This document shows, piece by piece, positions 56,903-64,000 of a stretch of DNA of 64,000 bases (positions are counted from its first letter, which is position 1; every line of letters begins with the position of its first letter). This DNA is from Rhizobium sp. TH135. GTDB lineage: Bacteria > Pseudomonadota > Alphaproteobacteria > Rhizobiales > Rhizobiaceae. Position numbers and translations under genes: made by a program. The stretch covers positions 434,001 through 498,000 of the forward strand of contig NZ_PKRP01000003.1 of the NCBI RefSeq assembly GCF_002855515.1. Direction: 5' to 3'. The notes under the pieces are model-generated. The model saw only the letters and a list, made by a program, of their open reading frames with translations. It made no database searches and was not told the DNA's origin.

Positions 56903-57037
56903 TCAGAATGCCTTGCGGCGTTCCATCATGGCCCGGAAGTCATCGTCTTCGCGCTTGAGTGCGGCAATCGCCGAAACAACGGAGGCAACAAACATGCCGC
57001 TGATCAGGGCAGCCAGTACCGACAGGGTGATAAACAT
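56903..57037 (-). CDS. 44-residue single-span membrane micro-protein
   Basis: ATG at 57035-57037 with AAGGAA 6-7 nt upstream, stop at 56903. The first 27 residues are hydrophobic (MFITLSVLAALISGMFVASV, then VSAIAAL), followed by the charged tail KREDDDFRAMMERRKAF. This is a typical small inner-membrane protein with a cytoplasmic acidic/basic tail. The strong ribosome-binding site, a terminator downstream and two similar-sized neighbours support it. I know no function. Confidence 0.7.
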   Translation of the reverse strand: MFITLSVLAALISGMFVASVVSAIAALKREDDDFRAMMERRKAF

Positions 57038-57099
57038 GGGCTTTCCTTTCTTTCTCAGCGGGGTTGTTGCTTTTCTAGCGGCGAAGATTTGATTTCCGA

Positions 57100-57252
57100 T
57101 TAATGCCCGAAGCTGTGGTAGCGGGCGGTCATCGGCGGGCCGTAGAAAGCAGCGTCGCCGCTGTCTTTGATGTAAAAGGTTGCGGAGGTGGCAACCATGG
57201 CAGTCATCATCATCATCCATACGAGGTTGATCAGGGTAACCTTGTCATGCAT
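57100..57252 (-). CDS. 50-residue single-span membrane micro-protein
   Basis: ATG at 57250-57252 with AAGGAC 8-9 nt upstream, stop at 57100. The product begins MHDKVTLINLVWMMMMTAMV and has one hydrophobic span (about residues 5-27) rich in Met, then a polar C-terminus ending in GPPMTARYHSFGH. It lies 62 bp upstream of the 44-residue gene on the same strand. No family recognised. The frame is open farther upstream, but that part has no ribosome-binding site or codon bias. Confidence 0.65.
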   Translation of the reverse strand: MHDKVTLINLVWMMMMTAMVATSATFYIKDSGDAAFYGPPMTARYHSFGH

Positions 57253-57335
57253 TGCTTTAGTCCTTTGCGTACCGGCATTCGCAGCCGTAAAATGTTTGCG
57301 CACGGAAATAGTTCCCGCACAGTGTAGGAAGATGT

Positions 57336-57494
57336 TTACCAACCACCGCCTGAAGTCCCCTTGAACACGCCGTTCATCTGGCGTTCATCTTTGCAATCGA
57401 ATTGCGACGCCTCGATCTGATCTCGAACAACCATCAGGCCGAGTTCGACGAGCAGGGATGCGGCAATGGCGGCGGCAATGAGAAGAACCAGCAT
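57336..57494 (-). CDS. 52-residue single-span membrane micro-protein
   Basis: ATG at 57492-57494 with AAGG about 8 nt upstream, stop at 57336-57338. The N-terminal 22 residues (MLVLLIAAAIAASLLVELGL...) form a membrane helix or uncleaved signal anchor; the tail contains one Cys and ends NGVFKGTSGGGW. The 3' end of the gene is part of an imperfect direct repeat whose second copy lies about 200 bp upstream. Codon use is like that of real genes nearby. Function unknown. Confidence 0.6.
   Translation of the reverse strand: MLVLLIAAAIAASLLVELGLMVVRDQIEASQFDCKDERQMNGVFKGTSGGGW
57342..57380. repeat. Imperfect direct repeat, copy 1 (3' end of the 52-residue gene)
   Basis: 39 bp that match 57545-57583 at about 29 positions; the shared cores are CCGCCTGAA, CCTTGAA and GCCGTTCATCTG. 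On the minus strand this copy encodes the end of the 52-residue micro-protein (QMNGVFKGTSGGG). A further GCGTTCATCT follows immediately. Confidence 0.7.
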
Positions 57495-57544
57495 GGGAAC
57501 GACCTTGTGGCTTGGCGGGTTGGTGCAACACTGCCTTTCTATGG

Positions 57545-57583
57545 TGCCCCGCCTGAAACGACCTTGAATGGGCCGTTCATCTG
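57545..57583. repeat. Imperfect direct repeat, copy 2 (possible gene remnant)
   Basis: Second copy of the 39-bp repeat. Read on the minus strand in the matching frame it gives QMNGPFKVVSGGA followed by a stop, but the frame is closed by a stop about 70 bp upstream with no start codon between. It looks like the surviving 3' end of a duplicated micro-protein gene, or a conserved DNA/RNA element. Confidence 0.6.
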
Positions 57584-57704
57584 TGGTTCAGCGCTGGAAA
57601 ATGGCGGGGGGCGACCCGAAACGTGACCTTAAGCCTCCGCTTGCACGCTTGCGAACTCAGGCCTTCCATGACAAAAGGCGGGCGAAACCAAAGAACGGGC
57701 TCTC

Positions 57705-58199
57705 ATGGCGACCGCTTTTTATCCTGGCTCCTTCGATCCGATGACCAACGGTCATCTTGATGTTCTCGTGCAGGCGATGAAGCTGGTGGAGCGTCTGGTC
57801 GTGGCGATCGGGACGCACCCGGGAAAAACGCCGCTCTTCAGCTTCGAAGAACGCGCTGAGTTGATACAGGCTTCACTGGCCGAGGTTCTGCCGGCGCGGG
57901 CAGGGGACCTCGAAGTCGTGTCTTTCTCCGATCTCACTATTCATGCCGCCCGACGTCATGGCGCCAGCATCATGCTGCGTGGCCTGCGCGACGGCACGGA
58001 TCTCGACTACGAGATGCAGTTGGCCGGCATGAACGCCACCATGGCACCGGACATCCAGACCATCTTTCTGCCGGCTGCGACCGCCTCACGGCCCATAACG
58101 GCCACATTAGTTCGCCAGATCGCCGCCATGGGTGGAGATGTCGGCCCCTTCGTGCCGGCCCCGGTGCTGGCTGCCCTCAATTCCAGATACGGCCGCTGA
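57705..58199 (+). CDS. coaD: Phosphopantetheine adenylyltransferase
   Basis: A 164-residue hexameric enzyme for the penultimate step of coenzyme A synthesis, transferring AMP from ATP to 4'-phosphopantetheine. The nucleotidyltransferase motif is [13 protein letters not shown] (about residues 8-20, the T/HxGH type). The substrate-binding [21 protein letters not shown] (about 83-104) and the C-terminal ISSTLVR-like [10 protein letters not shown] are present. Normal length. It is followed after 28 bp by a cyclophilin gene and may be co-transcribed with it. Confidence 0.95.
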   Translation: MATAFYPGSFDPMTNGHLDVLVQAMKLVERLVVAIGTHPGKTPLFSFEERAELIQASLAEVLPARAGDLEVVSFSDLTIHAARRHGASIMLRGLRDGTDLDYEMQLAGMNATMAPDIQTIFLPAATASRPITATLVRQIAAMGGDVGPFVPAPVLAALNSRYGR

Positions 58200-58227
58200 G
58201 CCGCAATTTTTCAGAACGGGAGTGATC

Positions 58228-58797
58228 ATGAAGCTCGTCCAACTCGCAACCGCATTCCTCCTGGCCGTCGCCGGTTTCGGCTCCGCCCAGGCCCAGTCCA
58301 ACGAAGACTTCCTGACCATCCAGCTCAAGGACGGCCCCGTCGTGATCCAGCTGATGCCGGATGTCGCACCGAAGCATGTCGCGCAGATCAAGGATCTCGC
58401 AGCCAAGGGCGAATATGACAACGTTGCCTTCCACCGCGTGATCGAGGGCTTCATGGCCCAGACCGGCGACGTCCAGTTCGGCGACATGGAAAACGGTTTC
58501 GAGCCCGGTCGCGCTGGCACCGGCGGCTCCAGCCTGCCGGACATCGAGGCTGAATTCTCGAGCGTGCCCTTCGAGCGTGGCACGGTCGGCATGGCCCGCA
58601 GCCAGGACCCGAACTCGGCCAACTCGCAGTTCTTCATCATGTTCGCCGAAGGCGGCTTCCTGAACGGCCAGTACACGGTCGTCGGCAAGGTCGTCGCCGG
58701 CATGGAGTATGTCGACAAGATCAAGCGTGGCGAAGGCGGCAACGGCGAAGTCACCGATCCCGACCGCATGGTCAAGGTCACCGTCGGTCGCAACTGA
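58228..58797 (+). CDS. Periplasmic cyclophilin-type peptidyl-prolyl isomerase
   Basis: A 189-residue exported PPIase. The signal peptide MKLVQLATAFLLAVAGFGSA followed by QAQ is cleaved near residue 22. The cyclophilin domain has VAFHRVIEGFMAQTGDV (about 68-84, with the catalytic Arg and Phe), GTVGMARSQDPNSANSQFFI and GQYTVVGKVVAGMEYVDKI. It speeds proline isomerisation in envelope proteins. The ATG has GGGAG 6-7 nt upstream. A paralogue without signal peptide follows after 39 bp, so the two serve different compartments. Confidence 0.93.
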   Translation: MKLVQLATAFLLAVAGFGSAQAQSNEDFLTIQLKDGPVVIQLMPDVAPKHVAQIKDLAAKGEYDNVAFHRVIEGFMAQTGDVQFGDMENGFEPGRAGTGGSSLPDIEAEFSSVPFERGTVGMARSQDPNSANSQFFIMFAEGGFLNGQYTVVGKVVAGMEYVDKIKRGEGGNGEVTDPDRMVKVTVGRN

Positions 58798-58836
58798 TAT
58801 CTACCGGGCGCCAAGCCCCAACCAAGGAGAAACACC

Positions 58837-59346
58837 ATGGCCGAGATCAAGGATCCGGAAAACACCATCCTGATGGAAACCACCAAGGGCAAGGTCGTCA
58901 TCGCGCTCTTCCCGGATCTGGCCCCTGGCCATGTCGCCCGCATCAAGGAACTGTCGCGCGAAGGCGCCTATGACGGCGTTGTCTTCCACCGCGTCATCCC
59001 CGACTTCATGGCCCAGACCGGCGACGTGAAGTTCGGCAAGAAGGGCGGCGCAGACTTCAACCCCGGCCGTGCCGGCATGGGTGGCTCCGACAAGCCGGAC
59101 CTGAAGGCTGAATTCTCGGCTACCCCGCACGTGCGCGGTACCTGCTCGATGGCCCGCTCGCAGAGCCCGAACTCGGCCAACTCGCAGTTCTTCGTCTGCT
59201 TCACGGATGCACCGTGGCTGAACAAGCAGTACTCCGTCTGGGGCCAGGTCATCGAAGGCATGGACGTCATCGACCAGATCAAGAAGGGCGAGCCCGTCAG
59301 CGACCCGGATTCGATCGTCTCGATGAAGGTTGCCGCCGACGCCTGA
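58837..59346 (+). CDS. ppiB: Cytoplasmic cyclophilin-type peptidyl-prolyl isomerase
   Basis: A 169-residue PPIase without signal peptide. The cyclophilin domain fills the protein: TTKGKVVIALFPDLAPGHVARIKEL, VVFHRVIPDFMAQTGDV with the active-site Arg, CSMARSQSPNSANSQFFVCF, and YSVWGQVIEGMDVIDQIKKGE. It is clearly a paralogue of the preceding exported enzyme, most likely a tandem duplication in which one copy kept or gained a signal peptide. AAGGAG lies 8-9 nt before the ATG. A terminator follows. Confidence 0.93.
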   Translation: MAEIKDPENTILMETTKGKVVIALFPDLAPGHVARIKELSREGAYDGVVFHRVIPDFMAQTGDVKFGKKGGADFNPGRAGMGGSDKPDLKAEFSATPHVRGTCSMARSQSPNSANSQFFVCFTDAPWLNKQYSVWGQVIEGMDVIDQIKKGEPVSDPDSIVSMKVAADA

Positions 59347-59367
59347 TCGGCTTAAAGCCACACGAAG

Positions 59368-59400
59368 CCCGCCTCGGTGCCTGGCACCCGGGCGGGTTTT
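59368..59400 (+). terminator. Rho-independent terminator after ppiB
   Basis: An outer stem CCCGCC/GGCGGG encloses an inner stem GGTGCC/GGCACC, followed by TTTTCGCGTTT. It lies 22 nt after the ppiB stop and 39 nt before queA. Confidence 0.8.
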
Positions 59401-59438
59401 CGCGTTTAGATCTTCCACCCACACTCTGACAGACAGCG

Positions 59439-60533
59439 ATGCGTGTAGACCTTTTCGACTTCGATCTTCCGGACGACAACATTGCGCTGAGGCCCGCAAG
59501 CCCGCGCGATCACGCCCGTTTCCTGGTCGTCCGTCCAGACCAGACGCCGGTGCTCGAAGACCACCATGTCTACGACCTCCCGTCGTTCCTGAAGCCCGGC
59601 GACGCATTGGTCTTCAACGACACGAAGGTTATTCCCGCACAGCTCGAAGGCATCCGCCATCGTGAGGGCGCCGAGGAGATCGCCGTCTCCTGTACGCTGC
59701 ATATGCGCGTCGGTGCGTCCAGATGGAAAGCCTTTGCCAAGCCCGGCAAGCGCATCAAGCAGGGTGATCGCATCGACTTCGGTGTGGGGCAGGGCGACAG
59801 CTCTGCCTGCCTCATGGGTTCGCTGGTCGCGACCGTCGCGGAAAAGGGCGAGGCCGGCGAAATCGATCTCGCCTTCGATCTCTCGGGCCCCGATCTCGAT
59901 CAGGCGATCGCCACCGTCGGCCATATCCCGCTTCCGCCCTATATCGCTGCCAAGCGGCCAGAAGACGGACAAGATCGCACGGACTATCAGACGATCTACG
60001 CCCGCGAGGAAGGTGCTGTCGCAGCGCCTACCGCCGGCCTGCATTTCACGCCTGATCTCTTCGAGAAACTCGATGCCGCGGGTGTCGAGCGCCATTTCGT
60101 CACGCTGCATGTCGGCGCCGGCACGTTCCTGCCGGTCAAGGCTGATGATACCGCCGAACACAAGATGCACGAGGAGATCGGCTATATCTCACCCTCGACG
60201 GCCGCCGCGCTCAATGCCGTGCGCGCCCGAGGCAGCCGCATCATCGCCGTCGGCACCACCTCGCTGCGCCTGCTTGAAAGTGCTGCCGAAGACAATGGCA
60301 ACATCCCCGCCTGGTCGGGTGCGACCGGCATCTTCATCACGCCCGGCTACCGCTTCAAGGCGGTGGACATGCTGATGACCAATTTCCACCTGCCCAAATC
60401 CACGCTCTTCATGCTGGTTTCCGCCTTTGCCGGCCTCGACACGATGCGGGGCGCTTACGCCCACGCCATCGAGACCGGCTACCGCTTCTATTCCTACGGC
60501 GATTCTAGCCTGCTCTTCCGGAAAGACGACTGA
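59439..60533 (+). CDS. queA: S-adenosylmethionine:tRNA ribosyltransferase-isomerase
   Basis: A 364-residue enzyme that moves the ribosyl part of SAM onto preQ1-modified tRNA, giving epoxyqueuosine in the wobble position of GUN-anticodon tRNAs. The N-terminus [20 protein letters not shown] is typical. It has [17 protein letters not shown] (about 53-69), [12 protein letters not shown] [33 protein letters not shown] and [18 protein letters not shown] (about 313-330). The length fits. It ends 3 nt before tgt, the enzyme acting just before it in the pathway, so the two are co-transcribed. Confidence 0.95.
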   Translation: MRVDLFDFDLPDDNIALRPASPRDHARFLVVRPDQTPVLEDHHVYDLPSFLKPGDALVFNDTKVIPAQLEGIRHREGAEEIAVSCTLHMRVGASRWKAFAKPGKRIKQGDRIDFGVGQGDSSACLMGSLVATVAEKGEAGEIDLAFDLSGPDLDQAIATVGHIPLPPYIAAKRPEDGQDRTDYQTIYAREEGAVAAPTAGLHFTPDLFEKLDAAGVERHFVTLHVGAGTFLPVKADDTAEHKMHEEIGYISPSTAAALNAVRARGSRIIAVGTTSLRLLESAAEDNGNIPAWSGATGIFITPGYRFKAVDMLMTNFHLPKSTLFMLVSAFAGLDTMRGAYAHAIETGYRFYSYGDSSLLFRKDD

Positions 60534-60536
60534 CCG

Positions 60537-61667
60537 ATGTCTGAGAATTTCACGTTCAATCTGAAGGCCACCAGCGGCAAGGCCCGACTCGGCGAGATCA
60601 CCATGCCGCGCGGCACAATCCGAACCCCGGCATTCATGCCCGTTGGCACCGTCGGCACGGTGAAGGCCATGTATCTCGACCAGGTGAAGGAAGGCGGCGC
60701 GGACATCATCCTCGGCAACACCTACCACCTGATGCTGCGCCCCGGCCCGGAACGCGTTGCCCGCCTCGGCGGTCTGCATGAACTCATCCGCTGGCCCGGT
60801 CCGATCCTGACAGACTCAGGCGGCTTCCAGGTCATGTCGCTCTCCGGCCTGCGCAAGCTCGACGAGCAGGGCGTGACCTTCAAGAGCCATGTCGACGGTT
60901 CTCTCCATCACATGTCGCCGGAACGCTCGATTGAGATCCAGGGCCTGCTCGACAGTGACATCCAGATGCAGCTCGACGAATGCGTGGCGCTGCCGAATGA
61001 GCCGCGCGAAATCGAACGCGCCATGGAACTGTCGCTCCGCTGGGCCGAACGTTGCCGCATCGCCTTCGGAAACCAGCCGGGCAAGGCCATGTTCGGCATC
61101 GTCCAGGGCGGTGACCAGCCGGCGCTCCGCATCCGCTCGGCAGAAGGCTTGAAGCAACTCGACCTCAAGGGTTATTCCATCGGCGGTCTCGCCGTTGGCG
61201 AACCGCAGGCCGTCATGCTCGACATGCTGCGCATCACGCTGCCGGTGCTACCCACGGAAAAGCCGCGCTACCTGATGGGCGTCGGCACACCTGACGACAT
61301 GCTGAAATCGGTTGCCGAAGGCATCGACATGTTCGACTGCGTCATGCCGACCCGGTCCGGTCGCCATGGCCTCGCCTTCACCCGCCGCGGTAAGGTCAAC
61401 ATCCGCAATGCCCGCCACGCCGAAGACATGCGCCCGCTGGACGAACAGTCGTCCTGCCCGGCAACCCGCGATTACTCGCGCGCCTATCTGCACCACCTCG
61501 TGCGCTCCAACGAGGCTTTGGGTGGCATGCTCTTGTCGTGGAACAACCTGAGCTACTATCAGGAGCTGATGCAAGGCATCCGTCAGGCGATCGCCGAAGA
61601 CCGCTTCGAGGACTTCAAGGCCGAGACCATCGAGACCTGGGCACGCGGCGATATCGACCCGGTCTGA
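60537..61667 (+). CDS. tgt: tRNA-guanine transglycosylase with an altered zinc site
   Basis: A 376-residue enzyme exchanging guanine 34 for preQ1 in tRNAs for Asn, Asp, His and Tyr. The catalytic parts are intact: Asp93 in [12 protein letters not shown] and nucleophile Asp267 in [14 protein letters not shown]. The C-terminal zinc site is not. Where E. coli Tgt has Cys302, Cys304, Cys307 and His333, this protein has Ser305, Cys307, Thr310 and Asn336 ([18 protein letters not shown], then [11 protein letters not shown]), at the same spacing. The rest of the fold is colinear, so this is a coherent loss rather than a frameshift. The enzyme is probably still active, but the structural zinc is doubtful. 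Confidence 0.93.
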   Translation: MSENFTFNLKATSGKARLGEITMPRGTIRTPAFMPVGTVGTVKAMYLDQVKEGGADIILGNTYHLMLRPGPERVARLGGLHELIRWPGPILTDSGGFQVMSLSGLRKLDEQGVTFKSHVDGSLHHMSPERSIEIQGLLDSDIQMQLDECVALPNEPREIERAMELSLRWAERCRIAFGNQPGKAMFGIVQGGDQPALRIRSAEGLKQLDLKGYSIGGLAVGEPQAVMLDMLRITLPVLPTEKPRYLMGVGTPDDMLKSVAEGIDMFDCVMPTRSGRHGLAFTRRGKVNIRNARHAEDMRPLDEQSSCPATRDYSRAYLHHLVRSNEALGGMLLSWNNLSYYQELMQGIRQAIAEDRFEDFKAETIETWARGDIDPV

Positions 61668-61687
61668 GCCCAATTGATCGTGCACAA

Positions 61688-61715
61688 AGGGCAGGGCGGT
61701 CATGCCGCCCGCCCT
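61688..61715. terminator. Stem-loop between the convergent tgt and DUF4864 genes
   Basis: AGGGC-A-GGGCGG and CCGCCC-GCCCT form an 11-bp stem with one bulged A and loop TCATG. It lies between stops at 61667 and 61726 and could end both transcripts, although the T runs are poor. Confidence 0.45.
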
Positions 61716-61725
61716 CTGATTGCCA

Positions 61726-62172
61726 TCAGATGCCCTGGCTATTGGTCTCGCGCATCATGCGCACGCCATTGATGGCGAACTGCCCGTCGCGCTGGCGCTT
61801 CAGCTCGTAATAGACCGCCCAGTCCTTTCCATCAGGTGCCGAGATCAGCACCTCCTGATAGGCAACCGTGCCATCAGGTGAAACCTGATTGCGCCCGAAG
61901 GCATAATTGCCCGGCCGATAGACGGGCGCGTAGCTCTTCTTCACCATCTCGAAGAAGCGTTCGGCATTGGGAAAGACCGACTTGATCTCCGGCGAGGCAA
62001 AGGAATAGGCGGTCGTCGCATCGTTGTTGAGGAAGGCCGTGATCTGCTGCTCGATCACATCCTTGGCAAGGCCGGCAGCCTCTGTTTTCGTATCCTGCTG
62101 GGCAAACACCGGGGCAGCGAGGAGCCCGGCTGTGAGAAAGAGGGCAATTCCAATCCGCATGCGCATCATCAT
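61726..62172 (-). CDS. DUF4864 family exported protein
   Basis: A 148-residue protein with a signal peptide (MMMRMRIGIALFLTAGLLAA, then PVFAQQ, cut near residue 25). The mature domain has DVIEQQITAFLNNDATTAYSFASPEIKSVFP, YAPVYRPGNYAFG and DWAVYYELKRQRDGQFAINGV, the pattern of DUF4864, which resembles the NTF2-like fold. The role is unknown; no cysteines or metal motif are present. The start has three consecutive Met codons, so the exact first residue is uncertain. It stands alone, convergent with tgt. Confidence 0.85.
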   Translation of the reverse strand: MMMRMRIGIALFLTAGLLAAPVFAQQDTKTEAAGLAKDVIEQQITAFLNNDATTAYSFASPEIKSVFPNAERFFEMVKKSYAPVYRPGNYAFGRNQVSPDGTVAYQEVLISAPDGKDWAVYYELKRQRDGQFAINGVRMMRETNSQGI

Positions 62173-62403
62173 CCCCTTGTTTCAGGAAGTCCGAAATAAA
62201 AGGATAGGACGATTCGCCCTCTTGGAAAGGTCCTGTGACGGTTTGATGTCGCTCATCGCGATATCGTGAGCGCAGGCACCTCCTTGGACACCAGCCGGTC
62301 TGGACAAGACCCGATCAAAAACGCTTTAAAGCAGAGCTGGGATATGCGGCTGCAACGTTGCCGTGAATCGTGCTGATGCGATGGCCTGATGAGGAGTTCT
62401 GCC

Positions 62404-64000
62404 ATGATCGATGACCTGCTCAACCAGATGACACTTGAGGAGCAGGTCGCTCTGCTGGCCGGCGCCGATTTCTGGACGACGGTCGCAGTCGAGCGTCTCG
62501 GCATCCCCAAGATCAAGGTGACCGACGGTCCGAACGGCGCCCGCGGTGGTGGCTCGCTCGTCGGCGGTGTGAAATCGGCGTGCTTCCCCGCCGCGATTGG
62601 CATCGGCGCGAGCTGGAACCCCGAACTGGTGCGCCAGATGGGCGTGGCTCTTGCCGAGGAAACCAAGACGAAAAGCGCCCGCGTGCTGCTCGCCCCCACG
62701 GTCAACATTCACCGCTCGGGCCTCAACGGCCGCAATTTTGAATGCTACTCCGAAGACCCGATGCTCACTTCGGCACTCGCCGTCGCCTATATCGAGGGCG
62801 TCCAGTCGCAAGGCATCGCCGCCACGATCAAGCATTTCATCGGCAACGAATCTGAAATCGAACGCCAGACGATGTCGTCGGATATCGATGAACGCACGCT
62901 GCGCGAAATCTACCTGCCACCCTTCGAGGCTGCGGTAAAACAGGCCGGCGTCTGGGCGATCATGTCCTCCTACAACCGCCTGAACGGTGTCTGGACCAGC
63001 GAAAACCACTGGCTGCTGACCGAATTGCTCCGCGAGGAATGGGGTTATGACGGCATCGTCATGTCCGACTGGTTCGGCTCGCACACCACGGAAGCCACGG
63101 TGACAGGCGGCCTCGATCTCGAAATGCCGGGCCCGACCCGCAACCGTGGCGAGAAGCTCGTCGCCGCTGTGCGCGAGGGCAGGGTGCCCGCAGAAACCGT
63201 CAAGGCCGCCGCCCGCCGCATGCTGCTCCTCCTCGAACGCGTCGGCGCCTTCGCGGATGCGACGATGGAAGACGAGAAGGCCGTCGATCGCCCAGAGCAC
63301 CGTGCGCTCATCCGCAAGCTTGGCGCAGATGGCATGGTGCTTCTGAAGAACAACGGCATCCTGCCGTTGGACAAGACAGCCCTCGACCGCATCGCCGTCC
63401 TCGGCCCCAACGCGGCTGAACCCCGCGTCATGGGCGGCGGCAGCGCCCAGATCAACGCCCATTACAAGGTGAGCCCGCTCGAGGGCATCAAGAGCGCACT
63501 GTCGGGCACCAACCGTGTCATCCACCTCAAGGCCTGCCGCAACAACCGCCTGACCCAGATGATCCGGGGGGATGTCTCCGTCGACTTCTTCCACGGGCGC
63601 GACTGGTCCGGACCTTCAGTGCATGCGTCCACCGCTGAAGAAAGCCAGTTCTTCTGGCTCGACATGCCGGATGCCACGCTCAACCCGCGTGATTTCTCCG
63701 CCCGCATCATCACACGCTACCGCCCTGAGGAGGCTGGCACGCATGTCTTCGGCCTCACCAATGCCGGCTTCGCGAAACTCTATGTCGATGGCGAACTTCT
63801 GGTCGATGGCGAAACCGGCTGGGCCCGCGGCGACAATTTCTTCGGTCTCGGCAACACGGAAGTCCGTGTCGAGAAATCGTTGGAAGCCGGCCGAACCTAC
63901 GAGATCCGCGTCGACTACCGCGCCATGCCGGAGGGCTATGAAGGCATCGAAATCCGCGCCGTCCGTTTCGGTGCCGAACTACCGACCAGCGATGCGGCCA
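62404..64000 (+). CDS. Glycoside hydrolase family 3 beta-glucosidase with PA14 domain (5' part, runs off the window)
   Basis: At least 532 residues, still open at the right edge. It starts MIDDLLNQMTLEEQVALLAG after TGAGGAG. The GH3 N-terminal barrel has the substrate-binding KHFIGNESEIER and the nucleophile Asp222 in GIVMSDWFGSH. The alpha/beta sandwich starts near residue 300 (GADGMVLLKNNGILPLD). From about residue 390 a PA14 domain begins (VDFFHGRDWSG...; THVFGLTNAGFAKLYVDGEL), inserted in the second GH3 domain as in Agrobacterium-type beta-glucosidases of around 820 residues. No signal peptide, so probably cytoplasmic, acting on imported beta-glucosides. The substrate cannot be fixed from sequence. 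Confidence 0.9.
   Translation, partial: MIDDLLNQMTLEEQVALLAGADFWTTVAVERLGIPKIKVTDGPNGARGGGSLVGGVKSACFPAAIGIGASWNPELVRQMGVALAEETKTKSARVLLAPTVNIHRSGLNGRNFECYSEDPMLTSALAVAYIEGVQSQGIAATIKHFIGNESEIERQTMSSDIDERTLREIYLPPFEAAVKQAGVWAIMSSYNRLNGVWTSENHWLLTELLREEWGYDGIVMSDWFGSHTTEATVTGGLDLEMPGPTRNRGEKLVAAVREGRVPAETVKAAARRMLLLLERVGAFADATMEDEKAVDRPEHRALIRKLGADGMVLLKNNGILPLDKTALDRIAVLGPNAAEPRVMGGGSAQINAHYKVSPLEGIKSALSGTNRVIHLKACRNNRLTQMIRGDVSVDFFHGRDWSGPSVHASTAEESQFFWLDMPDATLNPRDFSARIITRYRPEEAGTHVFGLTNAGFAKLYVDGELLVDGETGWARGDNFFGLGNTEVRVEKSLEAGRTYEIRVDYRAMPEGYEGIEIRAVRFGAELPTSDAA

Overview
This is a stretch of GC-rich (roughly 60-63 % by eye) alphaproteobacterial core chromosome, most likely from the Rhizobiaceae (Agrobacterium/Rhizobium group). 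The pointers are phosphatidylcholine synthase (Pcs), a glnB-glnA pair behind a sigma-54 promoter, the siroheme/sulfite-reductase cluster with DUF2849 and DUF934 partners, IalB- and DUF502-family proteins, the recG-sdhE-mfd and uvrA-ssb...gyrA-coaD-queA-tgt gene orders, and an alphaproteobacterial-type SOS box (GAAC-N7-GAAC). I see no rRNA, CRISPR array, insertion sequence, prophage or plasmid gene; one tRNA gene is present.

Layout. 1-3 kb: a leftward operon of a cytidine-deaminase-fold protein, MazG and an FAD monooxygenase. 3-8 kb: a rightward sulfur operon (cysG, DUF2849, cysI, DUF934) followed by ferredoxin/flavodoxin-NADP reductase. 8-12.4 kb: betaine-homocysteine methyltransferase under its own palindromic operator, next to a quaternary-amine ABC importer. 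12.4-15.5 kb: a gene-poor interval with a candidate structured small RNA, three micro-proteins, cobQ and tRNA-Lys. 15.7-19.6 kb: ccdA, an AEC permease, a UbiH-like hydroxylase and pcs. 19.7-25.3 kb: a BmpA-type (nucleoside/purine) ABC importer and a GntR/FadR-family regulator. 25.4-35.6 kb: glmU-glmS (UDP-GlcNAc supply), a DUF502 membrane protein, recG, sdhE and mfd. 35.6-41.5 kb: two EamA exporters, a DsbA/FrnE thiol protein, a lone peptide-binding protein, IalB and hspQ. 41.6-43.5 kb: glnB-glnA. 43.8-51 kb: nnr, a Na/Pi cotransporter homologue, DUF72, uvrA. 51-56.7 kb: ssb, DUF2254, MarC, gyrA. 56.9-57.5 kb: three membrane micro-proteins. 57.7-62.2 kb: coaD, two cyclophilins, queA-tgt (queuosine), DUF4864. 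The window ends inside a GH3 beta-glucosidase.

Functional links. cysG makes the siroheme that CysI needs; Bmt consumes the betaine that the neighbouring importer can supply; GlmS and GlmU are first and last in UDP-GlcNAc synthesis; UvrA and Mfd are both in nucleotide-excision repair; QueA and Tgt act in the same tRNA modification.

Most worth a second look: (i) the candidate structured RNA at about 12784-12937, with a promoter-like element, mutually exclusive helices and a terminator; (ii) two clusters of very short membrane proteins (14961-15335 and 56903-57494); (iii) a Tgt in which three of the four zinc ligands are replaced; (iv) a perfect 22-bp palindrome in front of bmt; (v) a CG-rich inverted repeat abutting the glnB sigma-54 promoter. 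All functions are read from sequence alone; no database search was run.
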